Notes: generated by a model from the letters alone, not told the origin. Shown: positions 43,189 through 52,184, numbered from the stretch's first letter. The stretch: DNA of 64,000 bases from JBCCFW01 sp039029535 (GCA_039029535.1 JBCCFW010000010.1:1-64000), one strand, 5' to 3'. Program-made: numbers and translations.

Positions 43189-44877
43189 TCAGAGACCGAG
43201 GTACTTCGGGCCGCCCTCGTTGGGCGCGCGCCACTCGATGTTCTGGAAGTGGTCGCTGCCCTCGACGTCGCAGGGGTCGACGATGACGCAGGTCCGACAG
43301 TGGACGCAGTTGGAGAAGTTCACCTGGATGGGCGAGCTGGGCTCCGCCGGCTCCTTGAGCTCGTAGACCTGCGCCGGGCAGAAGTGCGTGCAGGGCGCGG
43401 TGCCGCCGTGCTTGGGGATGCAGGTGTCCTGGCAGTGCTCGGGCTCGAGGATCTTGATGTGGCTCGGCTGGTCCTCGCGATGCTCGGTGCCCGAGAGGTG
43501 CACGTCGGTCATCTTGTCGAGGATGACGTTCGGATCGTGGGCGTCCTTGCCCTGACTGCGCAGCGAGAAGTCGGACGTCTTGCCCCACTCCTTCCAGTCC
43601 ATCGGGTACGACGGTGCCGACTTCGAGCCGCCGCCGGTGAAGTCGTTGAGCATGGTCTTGGCGAGACCGACGTGGAGGTTGCCGTGGAAGCAGTGCCGGA
43701 AGTTCCGATCCCGGTAGAGGTCTTCCATGATCCAGCTCGCGTCGAGGGCCTCACGGTAGGCGGCGAGCTTGGCCTCGGAGGCGTCCTCGGAGCCGACCGC
43801 CTCGAAGGCAGTCTCGGCCGCGAGCATCCCGCTCTTCATGGCGTAGTGGATGCCCTTGAGCGTGCGGACGTTCACCAGGCCCGCCGAGTCGCCCACGATG
43901 AGACAGCCGGCATGATGGAGCTTCGGGATGGCGAAGTACCCACCCTCGGGGATCGTCTTCGCGCCGTAAGCCAGCACCTCACCACCGCGGAGGTACTTCT
44001 GGAGCAGCGGGTGCTTCTTGTACTCGTTGAAGACGGCCTGCAGGTCGAGGGCGGGGTTGCCCCACGAGAGACCGAGCACGTAGCCCACCGAGAACTGCCC
44101 CTTGCCGAGGTGGTAGAGCCAGCCTCCGCCGAAGGCGCCCTTGGGCATGGGGAAGCCGAGGGTGTGGATGGAGAAGCCGACGTCGGGATCGATGCCGATC
44201 TCCTTGCAGTCGTTCTTGATGAGCTCCTTCACGCCCAGCGAGTAGATCTGCGGCGCCGCGTCCTTTTTCATGTCCTCAGCGTGCATGAGGTCTTCGGCCA
44301 AGGTGCCGTAGGGACCCTCGGAGAGGATGGTCACCGTCGCGGTGAGGTCGTAGCCGGGCTCGTGGTTGGCCAGGGGCTGACCGTCGTGGCCGAGGCCCTT
44401 GTCACCCGTGCGGACGCCGAGCACCGCACCGTCGTCATCGCGAATGAGCTCGGTCGCGCAGGTGTCGGTGAGGATCATGACGCCGAGCTCCTCCGCCTGC
44501 TCGGCCAGCCAGGCGGCGAACTTCTGGAGCGAGAGGGTGACCTTGCCGTGGTTGTTGTTGACCGGCGGCACGAGGAAGCCCGGGACCTTGATGTGGGTGT
44601 TGGCCATCATGTAGTGAAAGGAATCCCACTCGACCACGGCACCACCGGGGAAGCCGTTGTCGGCGTAGTCCGGCAAGAGCTCCTTCAGCGCCCGCGTGTC
44701 CATGACCGCCCCGGACATGCAGTGCAGGCCGCACTGGCTGGCCTTCTCGACCACGCCGATCTCGAGCTCCTTCCCCGCCTCGGCGGCGAGCTGGGCCACC
44801 CGGATCGCGGCCGACAGGCCGGCTGGGCCTCCACCGACGATGAGAACGTCAAAGGGGACGGTTTCGCGCTCGCTCAT
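43189..44877 (-). CDS. Electron transfer flavoprotein-ubiquinone oxidoreductase
   Basis: 562 residues. The N-terminal FAD motif (V-L-I-V-G-G-G-P-A-G-L-S-A-A) and ubiquinone/FAD domain segments (G-D-S-A-G-L-V-N-V, K-G-I-H-Y-A-M-K-S-G) are canonical for ETF-QO/FixC. It passes electrons from electron-transfer flavoprotein to quinone, linking acyl-CoA and amino-acid dehydrogenases to respiration at the inner membrane. The C-terminal ferredoxin domain has the expected N-C-V-H-C-R-T-C. The last 85 residues hold eight cysteines (482, 486, 496, 500, 524, 527, 530, 536) rather than the four needed for one [4Fe-4S] cluster. A nine-residue insertion follows the last CxxC. A second cluster is possible (inference). 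Confidence 0.94.
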   Translation of the reverse strand: MSERETVPFDVLIVGGGPAGLSAAIRVAQLAAEAGKELEIGVVEKASQCGLHCMSGAVMDTRALKELLPDYADNGFPGGAVVEWDSFHYMMANTHIKVPGFLVPPVNNNHGKVTLSLQKFAAWLAEQAEELGVMILTDTCATELIRDDDGAVLGVRTGDKGLGHDGQPLANHEPGYDLTATVTILSEGPYGTLAEDLMHAEDMKKDAAPQIYSLGVKELIKNDCKEIGIDPDVGFSIHTLGFPMPKGAFGGGWLYHLGKGQFSVGYVLGLSWGNPALDLQAVFNEYKKHPLLQKYLRGGEVLAYGAKTIPEGGYFAIPKLHHAGCLIVGDSAGLVNVRTLKGIHYAMKSGMLAAETAFEAVGSEDASEAKLAAYREALDASWIMEDLYRDRNFRHCFHGNLHVGLAKTMLNDFTGGGSKSAPSYPMDWKEWGKTSDFSLRSQGKDAHDPNVILDKMTDVHLSGTEHREDQPSHIKILEPEHCQDTCIPKHGGTAPCTHFCPAQVYELKEPAEPSSPIQVNFSNCVHCRTCVIVDPCDVEGSDHFQNIEWRAPNEGGPKYLGL

Positions 44878-44995
44878 GACGTGACCTTTCGCCCCGAAAT
44901 GCGCTCGGGGAGCCGGGAATCATGTCACGGGCGGCGGGTCCCTCGCGGAGACCTGGGTCCGGCGCTCACGACCCTGCGGGAAAGCCGCGCAGAGC

Positions 44996-47248
44996 TCACT
45001 CGTAGCGGACGATCGCGTCGGTCCCTTCCTTCGAGACACGCAACAGCGGGGCCACCGAGGCGCCCGCGTCACCCACTGCCAGGTAGCAGGTGAGAGCCTC
45101 ACCAGGCAGGTTGTCGCGAACCTCCGCCGGCGTCTGGACGAAGGCCGGGAACGGCGCCAGCTCGATGTCGTTCTCGAAGGTGAGCGGGAGCACGCCGTCG
45201 GTCCAACCGGGGGAGGTCGTGGCGGCGGTCGTGCGAAGGATCGTCACGCCGTGCTGCGCCACGAACAGACGACCACCACAGCCGTCGTAACCGAGGAGCA
45301 GCTCGCCGTCGGGCCCGGTCACGAGGTCCAACGCGGTGGAGTGGAGGGAGCGCGAGTCGACCTGCTCGACCGACCAGGTCGACCCGAGCCAGCGACCGAG
45401 AACGGGTCCGTCGTCGACGCTCTGAGCCAGCAGGACCGGCTCGCCGGCCGGCCCGAAGGCCAGCGGTGCTCGCACGGCCCGAGCCGAGACGTACAAGCGC
45501 GGGAAGATCTCCCAGCCACCGTCTCGTTCCCGCGCCAGCCCGTTGAACGTGAAGTTGGCATGAGCGACGTGCAACGCGCCGTCCGGCCCCCACTCCAAGT
45601 CGATGTTGATCGGTGACACGCTCGGCGTGATGCGCTCGGTCGTCCAGCCCCCGGGACCCCGACGACTGAGCTCCAGGTGCAAGCCGCTGAGCGGCGAGGC
45701 GTGCGCGACCAGCGGTGAGCCGTCGCGATCGAATCCCAGGGCGACGGCCGGATGGTCGAAGACGGTCATCGTGAAGACGTCCTCTTGCTCCCAGCCCCCG
45801 GCACCGTCCTCGACGAGGTAGGTGATCCAGGCGTCGACGCCATCGTTGCGTCGCACGAGCAGGGCGATCTCGCCAGTCGGTGCGATGGCCAGGTACGGCG
45901 AGATCATCTGGGTGCCGGGAAGCACGGCTCGTGTCTCGAGCACGCCCGCGACACGTCGGGCGACGAAGAGCCCGCTGTCCTCGGTCCAGGCGATGACCGG
46001 ATTGCCCGCGGCATCGAGCACCATCGGCCGCTCGCCGAGAGCGACACCGGTCGCGACGAGCTGGCTCGTCCACGGCCCGTCGTCCCTCCGCTGAGCCAAC
46101 ACGAGGCGGTCGGGCTCGAGGTAGCGTGTCACCGCGAGGAGGAAGGTCTCGCCATCGTCATTGACTACGAGCTGCGACAGGCCCAGCTCGGCGTCACCGC
46201 CGGGGATCTCGTCCACGAAGGTCCCAGAGTCCCAGCGCCAGAGGTGGACGTCGTGATCGACGGGGTCGGTGGCGATGCCGCGACGCGTGCTGCCCCCCAC
46301 GAGCACCGCTCCGGTCGAGTCCACGGCCATCGGGGCGGGTCCGAAGAGCCCCGTCACCTCGAAGGAGCTCTCGTTCCACGTGCCGGCCTCTCGTCGGTAG
46401 ATGCGAGACAAGCCGTCAGCCGTCACGAAGGGCGTCCCGTCGCCGGCGTGCTCGAGCGAGACCTCCGACAGCTCGCGCACCAGCCGCTCCACGCGATCGG
46501 TGGCCCAGCGGGGCCCGAGGTCCTCGACGAGGTAGAGATCGGGCTCGGTCCAGAGCAAGAGGTTCGGACGTGTCGAGCCCGGTGGATAGTCGAGGTCGAC
46601 GGCGCGATGACCGGTCACGCCGGGGTCGAGAGTCTCGAAGGTCCAGGTCGCACCCGTCCAGGTCGCGAGCTCGAGCAAGCGCGTGCGGTCGGGTCCGTAG
46701 AGGAAGACGGGGTTGCCGTCGGAGTCGGTCGTGCCCGCGAGGACCTGCTCCTCGCCCACGCCGAGCTCTTCGTCGAGCCAGTCACTCCCGGACCAGCGCA
46801 GCACGCGGACCACGCCCTCGTCGACGTGAGCGACGAGCGGTGCCCCGGTCGGATCGAAGACCACCTCGATTCCTCCTCGACGCGCAGGGTGCTCCGTCCT
46901 CAGCTCGTGGATCTCCCACTCACCCGCACGCTCCCAGGCCAGCAGGAGCCGGCTGTCACGGCCGTCTTCGAAGACGATGGCGGTGCCACCGGTCGGGTGA
47001 TGGTCGATGCTGCGGGTCGCGCCGCAGGCATCGATCACGGGGTCGTGTCGCCAGCCGAGCCCGTCTCTCCGGGCGACGACGAGACGCTTGAGCCCGACCG
47101 CGAGAATGGGCGAGTCGGTGGCGTCGAGCGCGACGAGGGGCGGCTCTCCCCAGGTCGCGTCGTGAGCCGTCTCGCGAACCCACTGCGCGTGGGCGACGGA
47201 CGCCAGTCCCAGGAAGAACCACAGCAAGGTGATGACCGAGCAACGCAT
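44996..47248 (-). CDS. Exported propeller-like protein, 750 aa
   Basis: No family is recognised with certainty. A clear signal peptide (L-L-W-F-F-L-G-L-A-S-V-A-H-A) is followed by about 700 residues of recurrent short beta-strand units. Each has a W-x-x-E or A-W-E motif and alternating D-G and T-G turns (for example P-V-I-A-W-T-E-D-S-G-L-F-V-A-R-R and P-L-V-A-H-V-D-E-G-V-V-R-V-L-R-W). This periodicity suggests a beta-propeller or stacked WD/LNR-type binding protein in the periplasm or on the surface. There is no lipobox and no enzyme motif. The start ATG has only a weak ribosome binding site. It lies downstream of the HTH-TPR gene on the same strand. Confidence 0.7.
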   Translation of the reverse strand: MRCSVITLLWFFLGLASVAHAQWVRETAHDATWGEPPLVALDATDSPILAVGLKRLVVARRDGLGWRHDPVIDACGATRSIDHHPTGGTAIVFEDGRDSRLLLAWERAGEWEIHELRTEHPARRGGIEVVFDPTGAPLVAHVDEGVVRVLRWSGSDWLDEELGVGEEQVLAGTTDSDGNPVFLYGPDRTRLLELATWTGATWTFETLDPGVTGHRAVDLDYPPGSTRPNLLLWTEPDLYLVEDLGPRWATDRVERLVRELSEVSLEHAGDGTPFVTADGLSRIYRREAGTWNESSFEVTGLFGPAPMAVDSTGAVLVGGSTRRGIATDPVDHDVHLWRWDSGTFVDEIPGGDAELGLSQLVVNDDGETFLLAVTRYLEPDRLVLAQRRDDGPWTSQLVATGVALGERPMVLDAAGNPVIAWTEDSGLFVARRVAGVLETRAVLPGTQMISPYLAIAPTGEIALLVRRNDGVDAWITYLVEDGAGGWEQEDVFTMTVFDHPAVALGFDRDGSPLVAHASPLSGLHLELSRRGPGGWTTERITPSVSPINIDLEWGPDGALHVAHANFTFNGLARERDGGWEIFPRLYVSARAVRAPLAFGPAGEPVLLAQSVDDGPVLGRWLGSTWSVEQVDSRSLHSTALDLVTGPDGELLLGYDGCGGRLFVAQHGVTILRTTAATTSPGWTDGVLPLTFENDIELAPFPAFVQTPAEVRDNLPGEALTCYLAVGDAGASVAPLLRVSKEGTDAIVRYE

Positions 47249-47262
47249 CCCGTGACTCTAAC

Positions 47263-47279
47263 GAGCAGCACCGCTGCTC
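47263..47279 (-). other. Short hairpin in the leader of the propeller-like gene
   Basis: GAGCAGC and GCTGCTC flank a three-base ACC loop, 14 bases upstream of the ATG at 47248. It could affect translation initiation. The rest of 47280-47481 has several further short inverted repeats but no recognisable gene. Confidence 0.3.
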
Positions 47280-47481
47280 TGAAGCCACGCCATCCTGAAT
47301 GCGGAGCGGTCGCAGGCGTTGCTCCTCGCCACCCACGACCGCTCCGCCATCCGTCGACTCACTCACCGGCCTGCGGGGACGTCGGTGCAGGGTCCCTGCA
47401 AGCTGGTGAGCGAGCCGACGCTCGCTGCGGTGAGGTGCGCCGACTCCCTCCGCCGGCGCACCGTCACCGCTGCCGTGCCGT

Positions 47482-48669
47482 TCATGCCGCCTTCACTCGA
47501 TCGAGCAGCCGCTCGTAGACGGTCACGCTGGGCGAGCGACGGGAGAGGAACGGGTGATGACGCTGACAGGAGCGCAGGTGACGCTGGGCGCTGACGCCGT
47601 CCTCCTGTTCATGAGCAAGCGCAGCCAGCTCGACGTGGGTCGCGAAGACGTCGTCGTGCGACAGGTCGCGACCGTGGACGAACATGAGCTGCTCGGCCTG
47701 ACCGAGGGCGCTGCCGGCGGCCTTGAGATGACCGAAGCGTCGCTCGATGGCACCGATGGCGCGACGGGCGTCGAGCTCGAGCGCGGGCTCCCCCATCTCG
47801 TTCGCTTGCTCGGCGAGCTGCTCGAGCTGGGTCACGGCGAGGAGGCGGTTGTCGAGGAACGCGTGGAGCTGTGCACGCTGGATCTCGAGGGCGAGGCGAC
47901 GCTCACCTTCGAGCTCGTGGAGGAACGAGTCGACCCAGCGGAACGCCTCGCGGATGTCCGCCGCGGCGGCCGGCGCCGGGTCGGCCCAGGCCGCCAGCAG
48001 TCGAAAACGGACGCGGCGTTCCTGGAGCTGACGGGTGACGTCGGTCGGCACCTCGTCGGGGAGACAGCGCTCCGCCTTGTCGACGAGGACCTCCGAAAGA
48101 AAGACGTCGCCGGTGGCACAGCGGACGTCGGCCAGCAGCGAGAAGACCTGGCTCAGCCGCGCGGTGGGCACGTCGCGGTGGAGGAGGCTCTCGAGGATGT
48201 CGATGGCCGCCTCGTTGAGGCCGAGGTAGTGAAGGCAGGCCGCACGCCAGAAGCGCCAGTCGCAGAGGGCCTGGGTGTCGTCGGCCTCGGCGGCGAGCTG
48301 CTCGGCGTGGAGGGCGACGGTCAGCGCGGCCGACCAATCGGAGGCCTTGGCCTCCTGCTCGAAGCGCTCCTCGGCCTGGGCGAGGTCGTCGAGAGTCGGC
48401 TCGAGCTGCTGGACGAAGCGCTTGCTCCGGGTCAGCTCGACGAAGCGACAGACGGGGACGCTGTAGACGGCGGCGAGGGTGGCGAGCGTGTCGAGGGTGG
48501 GCTCGACGTAGCCACGCTCGGCCTGGCTGAGGGTGGCGATGGAGATGGGAGCACCGAGCTGGTTGAAGGGAGCCTGACGCGAGAGCTTGGCGATCTCGCG
48601 GAGGCTGCGGCCGCCGCGGAGGCGGCGGAGCTCGGCACCGAGGAGCAGGCTGTTGCGGGTGGTCGACAT
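47482..48669 (-). CDS. XRE HTH plus TPR regulator at the edge of the protease/MoxR locus
   Basis: 395 residues from ATG 48669 (AGGAG seven bases upstream); an upstream open frame is spurious. Residues 1-75 form a recognisable XRE helix-turn-helix (L-G-A-E-L-R-R-L-R-G-G-R-S-L-R-E-I-A-K-L ... I-A-T-L-S-Q-A-E-R-G-Y-V-E-P-T-L-D-T-L), better conserved than in its relative at 29758-30945. The remainder is a TPR array (W-S-A-A-L-T-V-A-L-H-A-E-Q-L-A, A-A-I-D-I-L-E-S-L-L). It is likely an RRNPP-like transcription factor whose TPRs bind a peptide or protein signal. It lies downstream of the third FGE gene, separated by 278 bases that contain three palindromes, and may regulate the locus (inference). 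Confidence 0.85.
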   Translation of the reverse strand: MSTTRNSLLLGAELRRLRGGRSLREIAKLSRQAPFNQLGAPISIATLSQAERGYVEPTLDTLATLAAVYSVPVCRFVELTRSKRFVQQLEPTLDDLAQAEERFEQEAKASDWSAALTVALHAEQLAAEADDTQALCDWRFWRAACLHYLGLNEAAIDILESLLHRDVPTARLSQVFSLLADVRCATGDVFLSEVLVDKAERCLPDEVPTDVTRQLQERRVRFRLLAAWADPAPAAAADIREAFRWVDSFLHELEGERRLALEIQRAQLHAFLDNRLLAVTQLEQLAEQANEMGEPALELDARRAIGAIERRFGHLKAAGSALGQAEQLMFVHGRDLSHDDVFATHVELAALAHEQEDGVSAQRHLRSCQRHHPFLSRRSPSVTVYERLLDRVKAA

Positions 48670-48861
48670 GGCGTTTCTCCTGAGTCGTGGCCGTTGGCGG
48701 CCTTCGTTGCGCTGAGAATGCGGCGAAGGCCGGGGTCTTCGACGGACCTGAGAGGACACGGGAGGACATCGCGAGTCGAAAGGGGGCGGACCTGCGCGAG
48801 ACAGCCGTGAGCAGCGGTTTCGAGGTCATCTCGACGAGAGGCTGGTGGTGGTCCGTGCACT

Positions 48862-48937
48862 GGAGGACCGGTCATCGGGCCGGGGCGGACCTCTCGGAGG
48901 ACCGGTCGCCCGGTGGTGGAGTCCGGTGAGACCGGTC
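48862..48937. promoter_or_regulatory. Three clustered GACCGGTC palindromes
   Basis: The 8-bp palindrome GACCGGTC occurs at 48866-48873, 48900-48907 and 48930-48937. The first two are part of a 12-bp direct repeat GGAGGACCGGTC (spacing 34 and 30 bases). They lie in the intergenic DNA between the third FGE gene and the HTH-TPR gene. The motif also occurs singly inside coding DNA elsewhere in the window (2758 and 3200), so only the clustering is notable. They are candidate operators for the adjacent HTH protein. Confidence 0.45.
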
Positions 48938-48947
48938 GGAGGACGCT

Positions 48948-49700
48948 TCAGTCGAAGGCGTCGAGACTCCGGGCGATGCGGAAGCCGGTGCTCTCCGCTC
49001 GATAGTCGGGTCCGGCCGCGTTGCGCCAGGTGGGATCGCCGCAGCCGCGGGGGCTGATCCACCAGCCTCCCTTGATGATGTGGCTGCCGCCGTCGTATTC
49101 GACCACCGGGTCGACGCGGGGCCCACGCCGAAACCGGCGCTGGTAGCCATCGACGCACCACTCCTCGACGTTGCCGGCCATGTCGTGCAGGCCCCAGCAG
49201 CCGGGCTCCTTCTCACCGACCGGGTGCGTCGTGAGACCGCTGTTGCCCACCCACCAGGCGTGGTCGTCGATGAGGTCCTCATCGGACACGTCGCCATCGA
49301 GCTCCTCGCCCCAGGCCGCCCGCTCCCACTCGGCCTCGCTGGGCAGTCGGGCAGCGAGCCCTGGGAGTCGGTCGTTGAGGGCACCGAGGAAGACCTGGCA
49401 GTCGTCCCAGCTCACGCGCTCGACGGGTCGCTCCGGCTCCTTCCACTTGCTGGGGTTCGAGCCCGTCACCACTTCCCAGAGAGCTTGCGTGCAGGGAGTG
49501 TCGGCGAGCCAGAAGCCTCGGGTGAGCGTGACCGGGTTGCGGCCCACGCCGAAGGGGAAGGTCCCGTCGGGGATCCAGCGGAGGGTCTGCTCGACATCTT
49601 CGAGCTCGAGGGCAGCGAAGAGCCCGTGCTCGTCCTCGCCAGACCGGGAGGCCCAGGAGAGAGGTGCCCCACCTGCCCGTCCCTGCTTCTTCCGACTCAT
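48948..49700 (-). CDS. FGE-like protein, third of the conflict-type locus
   Basis: 250 residues from ATG 49700, chosen because GGAGGAG lies directly upstream. Soluble, with no signal peptide. The segment before the fold reads L-S-W-A-S-R-S-G-E-D-E-H-G-L-F-A, the same signature as the other two FGE proteins of this locus. The FGE core is intact (T-L-R-W-I-P-D-G-T-F-P-F-G, L-P-S-E-A-E-W-E-R-A-A-W, W-G-L-H-D-M-A-G-N-V, I-I-K-G-G-W-W). After K-G-G-W there is only one cysteine, so formylglycine synthase activity is unlikely. It is 29 bases downstream of the pseudo-beta-lactamase gene and probably in the same transcript. Confidence 0.86.
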   Translation of the reverse strand: MSRKKQGRAGGAPLSWASRSGEDEHGLFAALELEDVEQTLRWIPDGTFPFGVGRNPVTLTRGFWLADTPCTQALWEVVTGSNPSKWKEPERPVERVSWDDCQVFLGALNDRLPGLAARLPSEAEWERAAWGEELDGDVSDEDLIDDHAWWVGNSGLTTHPVGEKEPGCWGLHDMAGNVEEWCVDGYQRRFRRGPRVDPVVEYDGGSHIIKGGWWISPRGCGDPTWRNAAGPDYRAESTGFRIARSLDAFD

Positions 49701-49729
49701 GGGCTCCTCCTCCACCGAAGAGCTTGAGT

Positions 49730-51226
49730 CTACCCGCCCTCCACGCCTCGGAGCAGGGCGTCGAAGACCGCGTGGACCTGTCGCTTGCCAGCCTCGTCGA
49801 CGGGACCGTTCACGGCCGCAACCGTTGCGACACCCAGCTCAGGCCAGGCTCGGAACGCCACCCAGCATCCCCTCATCGCTCCCTCATCCCCGAAGGAGAT
49901 CCGTCCGTGTCGCGCCCACCGCCCGAGGCCGAGGGCCTGATGACTCCAGGGCGTGGCCTGCATCTCCTCGAACTGCGCGGCCGAGACGATCGCCGAGCCT
50001 CCCCCAGCCCCCACGGCATGCTGCAACATCAGACGAGCGAAGTCTTCGAGTGAGAGAGCCAGGTCACCGGCCTGCGCCAAGGAGCCTTCCTCTCCCGTGC
50101 CCTCGACGAACCGGGACAGCACGCCCTGCTCGTCGAGGACGTGCCCCGAGATCCGGCCGGGACCGGAGGAGGCTGTCTCGATGCCGAGGGGCTCGAGAAC
50201 ACGCCGGGCCGACAGGGTCTCGTAGGACTCTCCGGTCACCTGCTCGCAGACGTGAGCCAACACGTGATGACCGGCGTTCACCTCGCGCGTCTCGGGCCAA
50301 CCTTCCTCCGGCGCTGCGGCCAACAGGACCCGCAGGTAAGCTGCGCGCTGCTCCGTCGGCGTGCTCCGGGAATCGACAACGAGCGCCTTCGCCTCTGCGC
50401 TGTTCCTCGAGTGACCGACCACGCCCGCCCGATGACGAGCGACCTGGGCGAGCGTGACGGTCTCGTAGGCCGGGTGCAGCGCGAAGACGTCACCGAGTCG
50501 GGAGCCCAAGGAGTCCTCCCAGGAGAGGAGCCCCTCGTCGACCAGACTCGCCACGAGCAGCGCAGTCACCGTCTTGTTGGCCGGACCGAGAAGGAGGGCA
50601 TCGCTCTGGCGCGCGCGCTCCGGTCGATCGTTGCGCCGCACGCCGACGACAGCGGCGTCGAGCTCGTCCGCGGAGATCACGGCCAGGGCGACGGCAGGTC
50701 GTTGGAGCGTCTCCTTCAAGTCGCTCGCCAAGCTTGCAGCGTCGGTCGCGGTCAGTCGCGGTGCCCAGTCTTCGGGAGGCGCTGCGGGGGACGCCTGGAT
50801 CCCGCGGAGACGAGGCGAGCCGTCGAGGGCGCCGAGGAAGACCCAGGACAGCCAGAGTTCCTCGTCGCCGTTCTCCATGAGGGTGAGCACCTCGAGGTGA
50901 TGCTGGTCGACCTCCACGACGAGAGACCTGGGAAGCGATCCGACCCGCCGTGCCGTGCCGAGATGACTCTCGGTCCAGCCCGCGAGGCCGAGCTGGCTCA
51001 GTGCCCCGGGCGTGTAGGTCTTCTCGAGAAACTCGGCAATGGCCATGGGATCGTCATCGGCGATCGCGACGAAGTACTCCCGAGCCAGAGCGGGAAGCCG
51101 CCCGGGCGCGTGCTCCAGGGGCGGCTGTCCCCAAAGCGTGTCGACCTCGTGGTCGGGGTCGGACGGTGGTGTCATGCAGGCGAGCAGCGGGCCGATGAGC
51201 GCGACGAGGAGAGGACGGGCCAGCAT
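49730..51226 (-). CDS. Pseudo-beta-lactamase lipoprotein (serine-hydrolase fold, inactive)
   Basis: 498 residues from ATG 51226 (GGAG six bases upstream); the upstream open frame is spurious. The signal peptide ends in lipobox L-L-A-C at Cys17, so it is lipid-anchored. The C-terminal 290 residues align with the class C beta-lactamase/D-Ala-D-Ala carboxypeptidase fold, but all catalytic motifs are lost. The S-x-x-K nucleophile box reads P-A-N-K (Pro215, Lys218). The Y-x-N box reads E-V-N (315-317). The K-T-G/H-x-G box near the end reads G-D-E-G. Surrounding structural residues are well kept, so this is a pseudoenzyme rather than a wreck. It sits between the second and third FGE genes and may be a binding or sensing component. 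Confidence 0.83.
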   Translation of the reverse strand: MLARPLLVALIGPLLACMTPPSDPDHEVDTLWGQPPLEHAPGRLPALAREYFVAIADDDPMAIAEFLEKTYTPGALSQLGLAGWTESHLGTARRVGSLPRSLVVEVDQHHLEVLTLMENGDEELWLSWVFLGALDGSPRLRGIQASPAAPPEDWAPRLTATDAASLASDLKETLQRPAVALAVISADELDAAVVGVRRNDRPERARQSDALLLGPANKTVTALLVASLVDEGLLSWEDSLGSRLGDVFALHPAYETVTLAQVARHRAGVVGHSRNSAEAKALVVDSRSTPTEQRAAYLRVLLAAAPEEGWPETREVNAGHHVLAHVCEQVTGESYETLSARRVLEPLGIETASSGPGRISGHVLDEQGVLSRFVEGTGEEGSLAQAGDLALSLEDFARLMLQHAVGAGGGSAIVSAAQFEEMQATPWSHQALGLGRWARHGRISFGDEGAMRGCWVAFRAWPELGVATVAAVNGPVDEAGKRQVHAVFDALLRGVEGG

Positions 51227-51404
51227 GCGGACTCCGAGCTGGGAAAGCTCGGGGACGGGGGGTGAAGACTGACACGACGGAGGCGGTCTCGGAGTTCCCG
51301 AAGACGGCCAGGCAGCACGGAGGCCGCTGCCGCGGGGTGCGCTCGGCCCGTGACGGATGGCTCCGCCGCCACGCACTGGGCACTCGCCACCCCGACGCAG
51401 CCTA

Positions 51405-52184
51405 CTAGAGCTGACCTCGGGACAGGCGGAAGCCTTGGTCGTACCAGCGATCGCCCGGGTGGGCCCCGAACCGGTAGGCCGCGCGGCAGCCCCCCGCGGC
51501 GTCGGCCGACGACCCGCCGCGGATCGTGCGGTTCGTGCCCATCTCTGGCCCGGTCGGGTCACTCACGGCCTCGCTCAGGCCACCATCCACGAACCAGTCG
51601 GAGCACCACTCGAAGACGTTGCCCAACATGTCGTGGAGACCCCAGGCGTTGGGTTGCTTGAGACCGACCTGATGCGTCGTGCCCTCGCTGTTTTGGCGAT
51701 ACCAAGCGACGTCATCGAGAGCACCATGCCTCGCGTCATTGCCACCCGCTCGACACGCCCGCTCCCACTCGGCCTCCGTGGGCAAGCGCGCCTGGAGGCC
51801 CGGAACGTGCTGCTCGAGTCGCTCGAAGAAGACCTGACAGTCACCCCAGCTCACTTGCTCCACGGGTCGCTCAGGCTCGCCGGAGAACTGGCTCGGGTTC
51901 TCCCCCATGACGGCTTGCCATAGGGCCTGCGTGCAGGGCGTGTCGGCCAGCCAGAGTCCTTCGTTCAGCGTGACGTCGTGGACCGGCATCTCCCAGGGGG
52001 CCCGCTCCTCCTCGTCTTCCGGTGAGCCCATCCGGAACCTCCCCCTCGGGATCCACCGCAACCCCTGCCGCACGCCCTCGACCTCGAAGGCCACGAAGGG
52101 ACCATGCTCGTCCTCGCCCCACTCCGACGCCCAGGCCGGAGGAAGTCCGCGTTCGAGAGGGTGGACACGGTAGGCAGTGCTCAT
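51405..52184 (-). CDS. FGE-like protein, second of the conflict-type locus
   Basis: 259 residues, soluble. The N-terminal signature P-P-A-W-A-S-E-W-G-E-D-E-H-G-P-F-V-A precedes a complete FGE-sulfatase fold (L-R-W-I-P-R-G-R-F-R-M-G-S-P, D-T-P-C-T-Q-A-L-W, R-L-P-T-E-A-E-W-E-R-A-C-R, W-G-L-H-D-M-L-G-N-V, T-I-R-G-G-S). Only the second of the two catalytic cysteines (G-G-C-R) is present. The ATG overlaps the stop of the vWA-like/FGE fusion as ATGA, and the two FGE domains are similar, so this may be a separate copy of the fusion's C-terminal domain. A 178-base gap follows before the pseudo-beta-lactamase gene. Confidence 0.88.
   Translation of the reverse strand: MSTAYRVHPLERGLPPAWASEWGEDEHGPFVAFEVEGVRQGLRWIPRGRFRMGSPEDEEERAPWEMPVHDVTLNEGLWLADTPCTQALWQAVMGENPSQFSGEPERPVEQVSWGDCQVFFERLEQHVPGLQARLPTEAEWERACRAGGNDARHGALDDVAWYRQNSEGTTHQVGLKQPNAWGLHDMLGNVFEWCSDWFVDGGLSEAVSDPTGPEMGTNRTIRGGSSADAAGGCRAAYRFGAHPGDRWYDQGFRLSRGQL

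Noticed and set aside
47280..47481. Possible small RNA in the gap downstream of the HTH-TPR gene
   Set aside because: Several short inverted repeats are present but there is no promoter-terminator pair, so I could not support an RNA gene.
49730..51226. Beta-lactam resistance gene
   Set aside because: All three catalytic motifs of serine beta-lactamases are lost, so hydrolysis is not expected.
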